Assembly (NCBI RefSeq): GCF_036636695.1
Contig: NZ_JAVWNW010000002.1
Length of the DNA stretch: 64,000 nt
Direction: 5' to 3' (one strand)
Source: Anaerorhabdus sp036636695
GTDB lineage: Bacteria > Bacillota_I > Bacilli_A > Erysipelotrichales > Erysipelotrichaceae
Numbering within the stretch: the first letter of the stretch is position 1; every line of letters starts with the position of its first letter. A program made the position numbers and the translations under genes. The notes beneath the pieces are model-generated. The model ran no database searches and was not told the origin of the DNA. It saw only the letters and a program-made list of their open reading frames with translations. Shown here one piece after another: positions 24,686 to 33,089 of the stretch.

Positions 24686-24801
24686 GTTATTAAGGGATAC
24701 GCTTATGAAAGACTGTTTAAATTTAAGAGTAAATACCACAAAAAATATGTGAAGAAGGTAAATAAAACTTTCAAAATACAAGGAAAAAAAGGAGATTGAC
24801 T

Positions 24802-25710
24802 ATGAGAGATACTGATAAAGTATTGAAGCAACTTGAGAAATTCATGAAAGATAAAATGATAGACTCTGATGAAGAATATGAAGTGGCTGTTCAAGAATTT
24901 ATGAAGTTACATAATTTAGGAACACCAATCATTGAAGAAACTTTTGAGACAAGATCAGATTATCTTTATGATCAAGCGCTTGAAGCTGAAAGTGAAAAAG
25001 AAGCTTTAAGATTAGTTCATGAATCTTTAAAAGAAAATCCTAATAATTGTGATGCCAAAATATTTTTAGCCGAAATTTCAGCAAATAACAGTGACATATT
25101 AGAAGAAGAGATGATTAAAATCATCAAAGAAGAACAAGTAAGATTAGTAAATGAAGATATTTATAAGGAAGAAAACCTTGGACAATTCTACGATATTATA
25201 CAAACACGCTCTTATATACGAGCAAAAGTTTCTTTGATTGAGATGTATTTAAGCAAAGGTCGTTACCAATTAGCACGGCATGAGATGGAAGAAGTTCTCA
25301 TGTTGAATGAACATGACAATATGGGAGTACGATATCGTCTTTTATCACTATATTGTTTCCTAGAAGAAAAAGAAAAAATAGATGAGATACTTAAAAAATA
25401 CCCAGAAAGCTCACTTTTAACATGGTTGCCTATGTCGGTATATTATTATAAAACAAAGAATTACTTTTTATTGGATGAAACATTAAATAAGATGGTTGAA
25501 TATAATAGAAATATTCTTAAAGTGATGAATGGTGCTGTCGAAGCGGATAGTTTTGATATTCTCGAGAAGTCTTTTGGTGCCTATCAACCAGGTGATATGA
25601 ATGAAGCAATGATGGTCGTTGAAGGTAATCTTTATCTAATTGCATCAACGACCGGTTATATAATGTATTTGAATAATTGGAAGCCAATTATAAAAAATAA
25701 AGTAAGTTAA
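24802..25710 (+). CDS. TPR-like hypothetical protein
   Basis: 302 residues from ATG 24802, seven bases after AAAGGAG; a TTG two codons earlier is less likely. Acidic, soluble, almost fully helical. The pattern of paired helices (for example YDQALEAESEKEALRLVHE, then ENPNNCDAKIFLAEI, and LSKGRYQLARHEMEEVLML) matches tetratricopeptide-type repeats at about residues 48-200. The C-terminal part after LPMSVYYYKTKNYFLLD is less repetitive. No enzymatic motif. Probably a protein-protein scaffold; the partner is unknown. It ends at a strong bidirectional terminator. Confidence 0.75.
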   Translation: MRDTDKVLKQLEKFMKDKMIDSDEEYEVAVQEFMKLHNLGTPIIEETFETRSDYLYDQALEAESEKEALRLVHESLKENPNNCDAKIFLAEISANNSDILEEEMIKIIKEEQVRLVNEDIYKEENLGQFYDIIQTRSYIRAKVSLIEMYLSKGRYQLARHEMEEVLMLNEHDNMGVRYRLLSLYCFLEEKEKIDEILKKYPESSLLTWLPMSVYYYKTKNYFLLDETLNKMVEYNRNILKVMNGAVEADSFDILEKSFGAYQPGDMNEAMMVVEGNLYLIASTTGYIMYLNNWKPIIKNKVS

Positions 25711-25722
25711 AATATACATAAT

Positions 25723-25754
25723 AAGAGAGCACTTCAATTGAAGTGCTCTCTTTG
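25723..25754. terminator. Bidirectional terminator, 30-bp perfect palindrome
   Basis: AAGAGAGCACTTCAA and its exact complement meet without an unpaired loop at 25737/25738. It lies between the convergent TPR-like gene and GntR gene and can end both transcripts. Confidence 0.9.
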
Positions 25755-25762
25755 TATATACA

Positions 25763-26500
25763 TTATCTAGCCGTTTGTAGACGATAACTATAAAGATCGC
25801 TGTTGTAACATGTTTCGATATACTCAAATGGAATTTCTTCATTTTCTATTGAGCAATGTGTGATATGACAGACTTTTAAAAGTGCAACATCATCAATTTT
25901 AAGTAACTCTTTTTGTTGACGAGAAGGAGTAATCGCTTTTATTTCCCAGGTTAAACTAGAACTTTTGATACCAATACTTTTTAAGTACTCGTAGAACGAA
26001 ATATCTAAAGATGAAATATCAATAGCAGGAACAATCTTAGCTGATACGTAAGTGTAACTAATAGCAATAGGAATACTATTTCCTGTACGAAGTCGCACAA
26101 AATAATGAATAAAATCATTCTCAGATAAATGCAGTTTTTCCATGATATCCGGTAATTTACTGGCTTGAATGACCTCATAGCTGATGAGTTTTGAGCCGGG
26201 AGTCATTCCAATTGATCGCATATCTTCTGAGAAACTACTATGGGTATAAATGCTTTTTGCCAAATGTGGTGCTGTGACAAAACTTCCCTTTCCAGGAATC
26301 CGTTCAATATAACCAAGTTCTACTAAATGACCAATTGCTTTATTTACTGTCATTCTAGAGAAATTGAATTGTTTGCATAACTGTTCTTCAGTCATGATTT
26401 GATCGCCAACCTTTAAATTGTTTTTCTCAATTTCATTTTTAATATAATCTTCAATTTGTCGGTACTTACTGCTTTGGTTTGCCATACTACGTTTCACCAC
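25763..26500 (-). CDS. GntR/UTRA regulator of the first mannose-family PTS operon
   Basis: 245 residues if read from GTG 26500; ATG at 26485 (240 residues) is equally possible and is nearer the domain start. GntR winged helix (YRQIEDYIKNEI, TEEQLCKQFNFSRMTVNKAI, ELGYIERIPGKGSFV) and UTRA domain from about residue 85 with RLRTGNSIPIAISYTYV. It is divergent from the HAD-SIS-PTS operon, and three GTATATAC sites lie between them, so it is the likely repressor of both directions. Related in its UTRA part to the regulators at 32378 and 34252. Confidence 0.92.
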   Translation of the reverse strand: MVKRSMANQSSKYRQIEDYIKNEIEKNNLKVGDQIMTEEQLCKQFNFSRMTVNKAIGHLVELGYIERIPGKGSFVTAPHLAKSIYTHSSFSEDMRSIGMTPGSKLISYEVIQASKLPDIMEKLHLSENDFIHYFVRLRTGNSIPIAISYTYVSAKIVPAIDISSLDISFYEYLKSIGIKSSSLTWEIKAITPSRQQKELLKIDDVALLKVCHITHCSIENEEIPFEYIETCYNSDLYSYRLQTAR

Positions 26501-26553
26501 CTACTATAATTCTAAAAGATTAATACCTACAAAGCAAGCATTTGACTAAAAAG

Positions 26554-26561
26554 TATATACA
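26554..26561. promoter_or_regulatory. GTATATAC operator copy 1
   Basis: AAGTATATACAAA, nearest the GntR gene. Same core as two further copies at 26607 and 26630; likely repressor site for the divergent GntR promoter, where a TATAAT-like stretch lies on the reverse strand near 26575. Confidence 0.6.
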
Positions 26562-26597
26562 AATTTGAAATTATATATATAATGTACTAAAAAGATA

Positions 26598-26627
26598 TTG
26601 ACAATTGTATATACAAAGTAGTAGATT
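26598..26627 (+). promoter_or_regulatory. Promoter of the first mannose-family PTS operon
   Basis: Perfect -35 TTGACA (26598-26603) and a weaker -10 TAGATT (26622-26627) at 18 bases. An operator copy fills the spacer and another follows the -10. Confidence 0.65.
26605..26616. promoter_or_regulatory. GTATATAC operator copy 2, perfect palindrome
   Basis: TTGTATATACAA, a 12-bp perfect palindrome lying between the -35 and -10 boxes. Classic half-site geometry GT-N-TA-N-AC for GntR/HutC repressors. Binding here would block RNA polymerase. Confidence 0.7.
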
Positions 26628-26629
26628 AT

Positions 26630-26637
26630 GTATATAC
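26630..26637. promoter_or_regulatory. GTATATAC operator copy 3
   Basis: ATGTATATACAAA, 23 bases (about two helical turns) after copy 2 and just before the ribosome site of the HAD gene. Spacing supports cooperative binding on one face of the DNA. Confidence 0.65.
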
Positions 26638-26656
26638 AAAATTAAAGGGGAAGAAA

Positions 26657-27316
26657 ATGATTAAAGCGATACTGTTTGATATGGATGGAACCTTGTTGGA
26701 TACAGAAGGTATTTGGAATAAAGCGTGGACAGCTGTAGAAGAAAAATATGGTTTTATGTTTGATCCAAAAATAAAAGATTCATTTATTGGTATGCCAAAA
26801 CAAAAGATGCTAGAAATCAAAGATTCAATCATACCATCGCATCTAGATTACGATGAAATACAAAATTTTAGAGTTGAATTCTTCCATGAATATACATCAA
26901 GTCATCCAATTGAAATTAAACAAGGAGCGTTTGAGTGTTTAAATTTTCTTAAAAGCAAAGGTATTAAGGCGATAGTATGTACAAGTACTTATAAAGAACG
27001 TGCTATACCTTGGCTCAAAGATGCAGGACTTTATGATTATTTTGATGATATTGTAACAGGCGATATTGTTAAGGTAGGTAAACCGAATCCTGAAATTTAT
27101 GAAATTACATTGAAGAAAAATCATCTTCATGCAGATGAATGCCTAGCAGTTGAGGATACAACAGTAGGAGTTCTTGCGGCAACAGGAGCCGATTTAAAGA
27201 CATTTTATATTAAAGATATTTTGGATATTAGTAATGAGGCATATGCAAAAATCTATAAACAACTTGATAATTTGGGAGAAATAATCAAAGAAATAGGAGG
27301 ACAAGAAAATGAATAA
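26657..27316 (+). CDS. HAD hydrolase, beta-phosphoglucomutase-like subfamily
   Basis: 219 residues. Catalytic aspartates Asp8 and Asp10 in LFDMDGTLLDTEG, helical cap domain after it, motif II VCTSTY, motif III Lys and motif IV in GKPNPEIYE and AVEDTTVGVLAA. Acts on a phosphorylated sugar, either as phosphatase or as mutase; the sequence does not decide. First gene of the operon, ribosome site AAAGGGG, overlapping the SIS gene by 8 bases. Could remove phosphate from a dead-end sugar phosphate or isomerise the sugar released by the deglycase. Confidence 0.9.
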   Translation: MIKAILFDMDGTLLDTEGIWNKAWTAVEEKYGFMFDPKIKDSFIGMPKQKMLEIKDSIIPSHLDYDEIQNFRVEFFHEYTSSHPIEIKQGAFECLNFLKSKGIKAIVCTSTYKERAIPWLKDAGLYDYFDDIVTGDIVKVGKPNPEIYEITLKKNHLHADECLAVEDTTVGVLAATGADLKTFYIKDILDISNEAYAKIYKQLDNLGEIIKEIGGQENE

Positions 27317-28406
27317 GCCAAGCTTAATTGGTTACATCAACGAACAGGGTGAAGTATTACGATATACATTTGGTCAAAGGTCACTTTATTGTAACCCTTT
27401 AATAGAAGTGTTTAAAAAGAGCCAAATAAAGAAAATCTATTTAATTGGATCGGGAACAAGCTATAACGCATCCATTGCGATTAAGACCTATTTTGAAAAA
27501 TTTTTACCGGTTGAAGTAGAAGTGGTTATACCAACAATATTTACAAATTACGTAACTATCAATAACAATCAATTGTATGCGAAAGAAAATATTCTAGTGA
27601 TTGGAATTTCACAATCAGGAACAAGCTATTCAACAGTAAATGCAATGAAGAAAGCAAAAAGTGAAGGCTATACAACAATTGCATTAACTGAAAATGAAGA
27701 AAGCTTGATAACTAAAGAAGTTGATCAAGTCTTAAAACTATGTGTGGGTAAAGAATTAATTCCGGTTGAAACAAAAGGTTATACAACAACGTTATTAACG
27801 GGATATTGTTGGGCACTTGAACTTGCTTATGCCCTTCAAAAAATGAATGAAGAAGATTATCAAACACGTATTCAGAAAATCGATAAGATGTTGAATAACT
27901 TTGAAAAATACTTAGATGAAGTTAATGAATGGTATGAAAGAAATAGTGAAGAATTAATTGAAATGGAACACGGACATGTGGCAGCTTATGGATCTAATAC
28001 ATGTACAGCAATAGAAGCTGAACTAAAAATATACGAAACATTTAAACGCCCCATCCACGCCTATGAACTTGAAGAATTAATTCACGGTCCACAAATGGCA
28101 TTTAATAATCGAACTTATGTTTATATTGTAGCTTCAGCTGAAAAAGAAATTGAAAGAATATCACTATTTCAAAATTGGTTTAAAGAGAATGAAGTTACAG
28201 AACATTTGTTCATTATTACAACAGAAGATATAGCTTTATCTGAAAAAGATTTAAAGTTTAAAACAGAGGTATTTAATGAGTTAAGTCAACTTGTATTCAC
28301 ACTGCCTTTTCAAATTATAGCGGCAAAAAATAGTGAAAGAGTTGGCTATGATACAAGTGTTAGACCACTGAGAAGAAAAGCATTCGCACACGAATATAAG
28401 GAGTAA
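27309..28406 (+). CDS. Double-SIS-domain sugar-phosphate protein, GfrE/GfrF/FrlB-like deglycase
   Basis: 365 residues with two SIS domains, the layout of glucosamine-6-phosphate synthase isomerase halves and of Amadori deglycases. First SIS: YLIGSGTSYNASIA and GISQSGTSYSTVNAMKKAK (phosphate loop with S-x-S-G-T-S). Second SIS: HVAAYGSNTCTAIEAELK and YELEELIHGPQMAF with the catalytic-type Glu/His. No glutaminase domain, so it is not GlmS. In the Salmonella gfr operon two such proteins cleave glucoselysine-6-P and fructoselysine-6-P. Overlaps the HAD gene; the PTS genes follow. Exact substrate unknown. Confidence 0.85.
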   Translation: MNKPSLIGYINEQGEVLRYTFGQRSLYCNPLIEVFKKSQIKKIYLIGSGTSYNASIAIKTYFEKFLPVEVEVVIPTIFTNYVTINNNQLYAKENILVIGISQSGTSYSTVNAMKKAKSEGYTTIALTENEESLITKEVDQVLKLCVGKELIPVETKGYTTTLLTGYCWALELAYALQKMNEEDYQTRIQKIDKMLNNFEKYLDEVNEWYERNSEELIEMEHGHVAAYGSNTCTAIEAELKIYETFKRPIHAYELEELIHGPQMAFNNRTYVYIVASAEKEIERISLFQNWFKENEVTEHLFIITTEDIALSEKDLKFKTEVFNELSQLVFTLPFQIIAAKNSERVGYDTSVRPLRRKAFAHEYKE

Positions 28407-28410
28407 AAAG

Positions 28411-28815
28411 ATGAACTATTTTGTAATCGCAACACACTCAACCTATGCAGAAGGATTATACAATGCAATCAAATTTTTCAAGAATGATTGTGACAACGTA
28501 AGATATATCAATGCATATGTTGAAGATCAAGAATTTGAGAAATGCTTCAGAAATACAATTGAAGATATTAAACAAGAAAATCTTATTATATTTACTGATA
28601 TGGCAGGAGGAAGTGTTAATCAAGTAGTTACAAATATTTCAAGAGAATATGACTATAAAATCGTTACTGGAGTAAATTTACCTTTACTTCTAGAATTATT
28701 GTTTAATCCTAACGATTTAACAATTGAAGATCTTCGCAATAGTGTAGAAAATGCGAAAGAACAATTAATGGTGATTGAAGAGTTTAAAGATGATGAATCA
28801 TCAGATGAACTTTAA
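28411..28815 (+). CDS. PTS mannose-family EIIA
   Basis: 134 residues. Active-site His9 in VIATHSTYAEGLYN, where G-H-G is usual in ManX; the second conserved strip IIFTDMAGGSVNQVV contains the Asp that supports the His. Carries phosphate from HPr to EIIB. Free single-domain form, as in gfr and lev type systems. It is the only mannose-family EIIA in the window, so it may also serve the second PTS at 35298-37400. Ribosome site AAGGAG. Confidence 0.92.
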   Translation: MNYFVIATHSTYAEGLYNAIKFFKNDCDNVRYINAYVEDQEFEKCFRNTIEDIKQENLIIFTDMAGGSVNQVVTNISREYDYKIVTGVNLPLLLELLFNPNDLTIEDLRNSVENAKEQLMVIEEFKDDESSDEL

Positions 28816-28836
28816 TAAAAAGAAAGGAGGAAAATT

Positions 28837-29343
28837 ATGATTTTAATGGTAAGAGCAGATGACCGACTAATTCATGGAATGGTTGCGGTATCATGGACAT
28901 CACATCTTAAACCAGAAACTATTTTGGTGGCTAATGATGTAGTTGCGGCAGATTCATTTAAATTAATGACAATGAAAATGGCAAAACCAGCAGGTGTTAA
29001 TCTTGTTATCAAATCGAAAGATGATTCAATTAAAGCTTTAAATAATCCAATAAACGATCGAAAGAAAATTTTCTTAGTAACAGAAACAGTTGAAGATGCT
29101 CTCTATATTTATGAAAGAGTGGATGGCAAATTCAAAAGTTTAAATGTTGGGACTGCTGGTGTTAACAAGAAACCAGGTGAGCAATACTATCCAACATTAC
29201 CTCAAGTATTCATGACAGTTGAAGAATTTGAATCTGCAAAGAAAATGGCAAATGAGGGTGTAGAGATATTTGCCCAAATTACTCCAACAAGAGAACGCAT
29301 GGATTTTAAGGATATTGAGAAAATTTTTAATACACATAAATAA
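28837..29343 (+). CDS. PTS mannose-family EIIB
   Basis: 168 residues. Phosphorylated His13 in RADDRLIHGMVAVSW, the family's RLIHGQV motif with Met for Gln. The rest follows the family (VVAADSFKLMTMKMA, LNVGTAGVNKKPG and ITPTRERMDF). Transfers phosphate to the sugar bound in EIIC/EIID. Strong ribosome site AAAGGAGG. Confidence 0.92.
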   Translation: MILMVRADDRLIHGMVAVSWTSHLKPETILVANDVVAADSFKLMTMKMAKPAGVNLVIKSKDDSIKALNNPINDRKKIFLVTETVEDALYIYERVDGKFKSLNVGTAGVNKKPGEQYYPTLPQVFMTVEEFESAKKMANEGVEIFAQITPTRERMDFKDIEKIFNTHK

Positions 29344-29364
29344 AAGAAAGAAGAGGGAGAATTT

Positions 29365-30132
29365 ATGTTACAAGGATTTTTAGTAGCAGCAGTTTCAGCA
29401 CTAATTTATCTTGAGAGTCGTATTGGTGGTCAACATATGCTTGATCGTCCAATTATTATCGGACCAGTTGTAGGTTTGATTATGGGTGACTTTCAATCAG
29501 GTTTATTCATTGGGGGACAATTAGAATTAGTATGGATGGGTTTAGTAGGAATTGGAACTTCAACGCCACCAGATGTTGTTGTAGGATCAGCCTTAGCAAC
29601 AGCATTAGCGATTAAAACAGGTGCGACATATGAAACAACATTAGCACTTGCAATTCCAATTGCACTGTTAGCTCAATTAGTATCAATCGGTGTTTGTATT
29701 TTAAATACAGCTTTCGCGCATAAAGCAGATGCTTGTGCAGAAAAAGGTGATTATAGAGGAGTAGAAGTTTCAAACTGGTTAGGAACGGGACTATACTTTA
29801 TCTCTAAATTCGCAATGATTTTTCTTGGATTCATAATTGGTGGAGATGTAATTACAGGATTTGTAAACATGATACCAGAAGTAATTAAATTAGGATTAGC
29901 TCAATCAGGAAACTTATTACCTGCATTAGGGGTAGCAATGTTAATTCAATTAACATTTGATAAGAAATTTGGAGCATTCTTATTCTTAGGATTTGCACTA
30001 GTTGCATTCCTAAATATCAGTACAATTGGTGCAGCATTCATTGGAGTAATTGCAGCATACGTATATTATCAACTAGCTGGAAACAATCGTTCAAATACAC
30101 CTTTAACAAGTGATGAAAGTGAGGAACTATAA
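29365..30132 (+). CDS. PTS mannose-family EIIC
   Basis: 255 residues, about six to eight membrane segments. Family landmarks: the opening with ALIYLESRIGGQHMLDRPII, then FIGGQLELVWMGLVGIGTST and the GxxPPD-like TPPDVVVGSALATAL. With EIID it forms the membrane channel. The stop is one base before the EIID ATG. Confidence 0.93.
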   Translation: MLQGFLVAAVSALIYLESRIGGQHMLDRPIIIGPVVGLIMGDFQSGLFIGGQLELVWMGLVGIGTSTPPDVVVGSALATALAIKTGATYETTLALAIPIALLAQLVSIGVCILNTAFAHKADACAEKGDYRGVEVSNWLGTGLYFISKFAMIFLGFIIGGDVITGFVNMIPEVIKLGLAQSGNLLPALGVAMLIQLTFDKKFGAFLFLGFALVAFLNISTIGAAFIGVIAAYVYYQLAGNNRSNTPLTSDESEEL

Positions 30133-30133
30133 A

Positions 30134-30952
30134 ATGACAGTCGCAAAGAAATTATCAAAGAAAACATTAAGTAGAGTATTCAATCGTCACTATCAATTGC
30201 TTGGATGTTTCAACTATGAACGTCAAATGTCTACTGGTTACTCATGGACAATGATGCCTGCAATGAGAGAATTATATGGTGATAATCCAGAAAAGATGAA
30301 AGAAGGAGTCAAGCGTCATCTTGAATTCTTCAACTGTGCAACAACACCTTCACCATTTATTATTGGTATTACTTGTGCAATGGAAGAACAATATGCTAGT
30401 GCTGAAGAAGGAACTTTTGATCCAACATCAATCAACTCAGTTAAGGCAGCACTGATGGGACCTCTTGCAGGTATTGGCGATAGCTTTTTCTGGGGAACAT
30501 TCCGTGTAATGGGTGTTGGTATTGGTGCACCACTTGCAGTTGCAGGTAACGTACTTGGACCAATTCTCTATTTCTTAATTAACGTTATTCCATCAGAAAT
30601 TGTACGTCGTTATGGATTCAAAATTGGTTATGAAGGTGGATCAGGTTTCTTAACTAAGATTTCTCAAGATGGAACATTAGATAAACTTACAGAAGCAGCA
30701 CGTATCATGGGACTTGTTGTTATTGGTGCGATGATTGCTTCAATGGTTAAAGTAAATATTATATCTGTTATCAACATTAATGGTGCAGAAGTAATACTAC
30801 AAGATATGATTGATGCAATTTGTCCTAAACTATTACCATTGTTATTAACATTTGGTTGTTATGGATTGTTACAAAAGAAAGTATCAGGAACTGCAATCAT
30901 GTTAGGTTTACTTGTAGTTGGTATTATTGGAGTTTGGGTTGGATTACTTTAA
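30134..30952 (+). CDS. PTS mannose-family EIID
   Basis: 272 residues from ATG 30134 (ribosome site GTGAGGAACT); an in-frame ATG eight codons earlier lies in the EIIC end and is unlikely. Family start RVFNRHYQLLGCFNYERQMS with GYSWTMMPAMREL, then the phospho-transfer region ALMGPLAGIGDSFFWG, and hydrophobic C-terminal segments. Partner of EIIC immediately upstream. Confidence 0.93.
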   Translation: MTVAKKLSKKTLSRVFNRHYQLLGCFNYERQMSTGYSWTMMPAMRELYGDNPEKMKEGVKRHLEFFNCATTPSPFIIGITCAMEEQYASAEEGTFDPTSINSVKAALMGPLAGIGDSFFWGTFRVMGVGIGAPLAVAGNVLGPILYFLINVIPSEIVRRYGFKIGYEGGSGFLTKISQDGTLDKLTEAARIMGLVVIGAMIASMVKVNIISVININGAEVILQDMIDAICPKLLPLLLTFGCYGLLQKKVSGTAIMLGLLVVGIIGVWVGLL

Positions 30953-30980
30953 TAAATAAAGAAAGTAGAGGGAAGATTTT

Positions 30981-31706
30981 ATGAATAAAAATGAAATTGT
31001 TGAAAGTTTAAAGGATGGGTTAATTGTATCTTGTCAGGCAGTACCAGGAGAGCCACATTATATGGAAGGAATTACTGTTAAGTTTGCAGAATGTGCAGAC
31101 TGGGCAGGGGCTGCTGGATTAAGAGTTAATTCACCAGAAGATATTATAGCGATAAAAGAGAAAGTAAATTTACCAATAGTAGGTATTTGGAAAATAGATC
31201 GAAACATTAAAGATGTTTACTTAACGCCAAACCTTGAAGCTGCAAAAGCAGTGTGGGAAGCAGGTGCTGAAATTATCGCAGTACAGGCAACTAATCATTT
31301 ACGTGATGATGGAAAACTTTCATATGAAACCATTAAAGAAATCAAAGAAAATCTTCCCGATGCTTTGATATTTGCAGACATTGCAACTGCTGAAGATGCA
31401 AAAATTGCCGCAAGCTATGGTGCCGATTTTGTGGCACCAACGCTAGCTGGTTATACAAAAGCAGGACACTTCAATAAAGTAGAAATTAAAGATACTCCTG
31501 ATTTTAATTTGTTAAGAGATATTGTGGATGCAGTAAAAGGTACAATGACAAAAGTAATTATGGAAGGTAAAGTATCAACACCAGAAATCGCAGTTCAATG
31601 TTTATACATGGGTGCGCATGCAGTCGTAGTTGGAAATGCTATAACTCGGCCACACATTACTGCAAAACGATTTGTGAGAACACTAAACCGTTTCCATGGA
31701 GAATAA
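30981..31706 (+). CDS. NanE-like ManNAc-6-phosphate 2-epimerase family protein
   Basis: 241 residues, TIM barrel. Family strips: GLIVSCQAVPGEPHY at the start, GAAGLRVNSPEDI, LPIVGIWKID with the catalytic-type Lys, IFADIATAEDA, VAPTLAGYTKAG where GTTLSGYT is usual, and VIMEGKVSTPE. In known cases NanE turns ManNAc-6P into GlcNAc-6P. Several substitutions at active-site loops and the absence of a sialate lyase or kinase nearby suggest another 2-epimerisation, perhaps of the sugar freed by the SIS enzymes. Coupled by overlap to the next gene. Confidence 0.82.
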   Translation: MNKNEIVESLKDGLIVSCQAVPGEPHYMEGITVKFAECADWAGAAGLRVNSPEDIIAIKEKVNLPIVGIWKIDRNIKDVYLTPNLEAAKAVWEAGAEIIAVQATNHLRDDGKLSYETIKEIKENLPDALIFADIATAEDAKIAASYGADFVAPTLAGYTKAGHFNKVEIKDTPDFNLLRDIVDAVKGTMTKVIMEGKVSTPEIAVQCLYMGAHAVVVGNAITRPHITAKRFVRTLNRFHGE

Positions 31707-32376
31707 TGTAGGTTTATTAGTACTTGTCATTGTTATTTGTATTGGAGGTAGTTTCATTTATAAAAAATGGATTACAGAGGATACATTAAAAAAACTTTAT
31801 AAATTTAAAATGCAAAGAAACACAGAAGAATTTATAAAGTTATTAAACTCACCATATTTAAGATTTAATTTTTCAAAATTTACATTGTATTGGATGCAAC
31901 TTAGTTATTTCTTAGATTACAAAATGACACGAGAAGTTGAAGAAACATTTCGTCAACAAGATGCAATTAAAATGACAAGTGATGAACAAGCAACTGTTTA
32001 TTTTAGAATGTATACATATTACATTGAAATTAATCAGATAAAAAAAGCAGAAGCGCTATACAATATTTTGAATAATTGTATTCAGTCAAGTAAAGATTCA
32101 AAAATTAATGCACTAGAAAAAGAAGTGAATCAATTAAAAATTGTTTACTGTGATAAAGATAGTACACAAATTAAAAAAATAGAAGAAGACATAGAGTCTT
32201 GTACTGATGATGAATTAAAATCAGTAGGATATTTCAGAATCGCAAAACTTTACCACTATCAAGGAAATGAAGATAAGGTAAATAATTATCTACAACTTGC
32301 AATCGATAAAACAAGAATTGAAACTAATAAAGAATCACTAGAAGAAATGAAGAAAGATCATAAAAAACTCGACTAG
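31696..32376 (+). CDS. Membrane-anchored TPR-like protein
   Basis: 226 residues. One N-terminal membrane segment (about residues 5-22, VGLLVLVIVICIGGSFIY) and a basic stop, then a soluble helical region facing the cytosol or outside. Helix pairs such as QATVYFRMYTYYIEINQI with KKAEALYNIL, and KSVGYFRIAKLYHYQGNED with KVNNYLQLAI, resemble TPR units. It overlaps the NanE-like gene by 11 bases and is one base before the GntR-like gene, so it belongs to the operon. Not recognised as a known family; such a protein is unusual inside a PTS operon. Confidence 0.7.
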   Translation: MENNVGLLVLVIVICIGGSFIYKKWITEDTLKKLYKFKMQRNTEEFIKLLNSPYLRFNFSKFTLYWMQLSYFLDYKMTREVEETFRQQDAIKMTSDEQATVYFRMYTYYIEINQIKKAEALYNILNNCIQSSKDSKINALEKEVNQLKIVYCDKDSTQIKKIEEDIESCTDDELKSVGYFRIAKLYHYQGNEDKVNNYLQLAIDKTRIETNKESLEEMKKDHKKLD

Positions 32377-32377
32377 T

Positions 32378-33073
32378 ATGAATAAAGTAGAACAAATATT
32401 CTTGTTTTATAAAAACAAAATCGAACAAAATGAATATGAACTGAATTCAAAATTACCTTCCAAAGAAGAAATTGCGAAAAGGTTTAATGCTGATATCAAG
32501 GAAGTAGATTCGAGTTTAGCAAAGTTAATGAAAATAGGATATATCAAAGAAAACAAGAATAATTTCTTGGTTGTCTTTAAACGCGTTTTTAAGAAAATAG
32601 AAAAAGTAGAAAGTTTTACAAATGATGTCTTAACTACAGGACAAATTCCAGGTTCTCTTATTCTTGAATATCATTTATTTCGTGCAGTTACATTACCAGT
32701 ATTACAGGAAAAGATGCGGTTAGGTGATAATGATTTGATTCACTATATGGTAAGAGTAAGAACAATTAATGATTTACCAGTTGCCTTATCATACAACTAT
32801 ATATCACCTAAATATTTAAAGTCAGTAAATATTGAAACAATGAATAAATCTATTTATGAAACATTAATAAGTCATGGTGCTACATTTACTAAAATTCAAG
32901 GAGAAATGACAGCCCATATACCAACGGAAGAACAAGAAGAAAATTTGAAAATTAAGAATGAAGCATTGTTAAAGGATTCTACTTATTTATATGATCAAGA
33001 AGAATGTGTCATAGAATATGATGAAGTCTATTATGTGAGTTCTAGATATGGATATTTTTATACATCTATTTAA
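32378..33073 (+). CDS. GntR/UTRA-like protein with degenerate winged helix
   Basis: 231 residues. The UTRA half (from about residue 75) is clearly related to the regulators at 25763 and 34252: SFTNDVLTTGQIPGS and VRVRTINDLPVALSYNYI. The N-terminal half still shows LPSKEEIAKRFNADIKEV, but the recognition helix lacks the SRxTVxxAI pattern and the wing GKGSFV is replaced by KNNFLVVF. It may bind DNA poorly and act as a ligand sensor or partner to the other two. It lies inside the operon, not divergent as a normal repressor would. Confidence 0.8.
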   Translation: MNKVEQIFLFYKNKIEQNEYELNSKLPSKEEIAKRFNADIKEVDSSLAKLMKIGYIKENKNNFLVVFKRVFKKIEKVESFTNDVLTTGQIPGSLILEYHLFRAVTLPVLQEKMRLGDNDLIHYMVRVRTINDLPVALSYNYISPKYLKSVNIETMNKSIYETLISHGATFTKIQGEMTAHIPTEEQEENLKIKNEALLKDSTYLYDQEECVIEYDEVYYVSSRYGYFYTSI

Positions 33074-33089
33074 TTGTGGAGGAAAAGAA

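Noticed and set aside
30981..31706. A sialic acid catabolism operon, based on the NanE-like gene
   Set aside because: No NanA lyase, NanK kinase, sialidase or sialate transporter is in the window, and the active-site loops are divergent.
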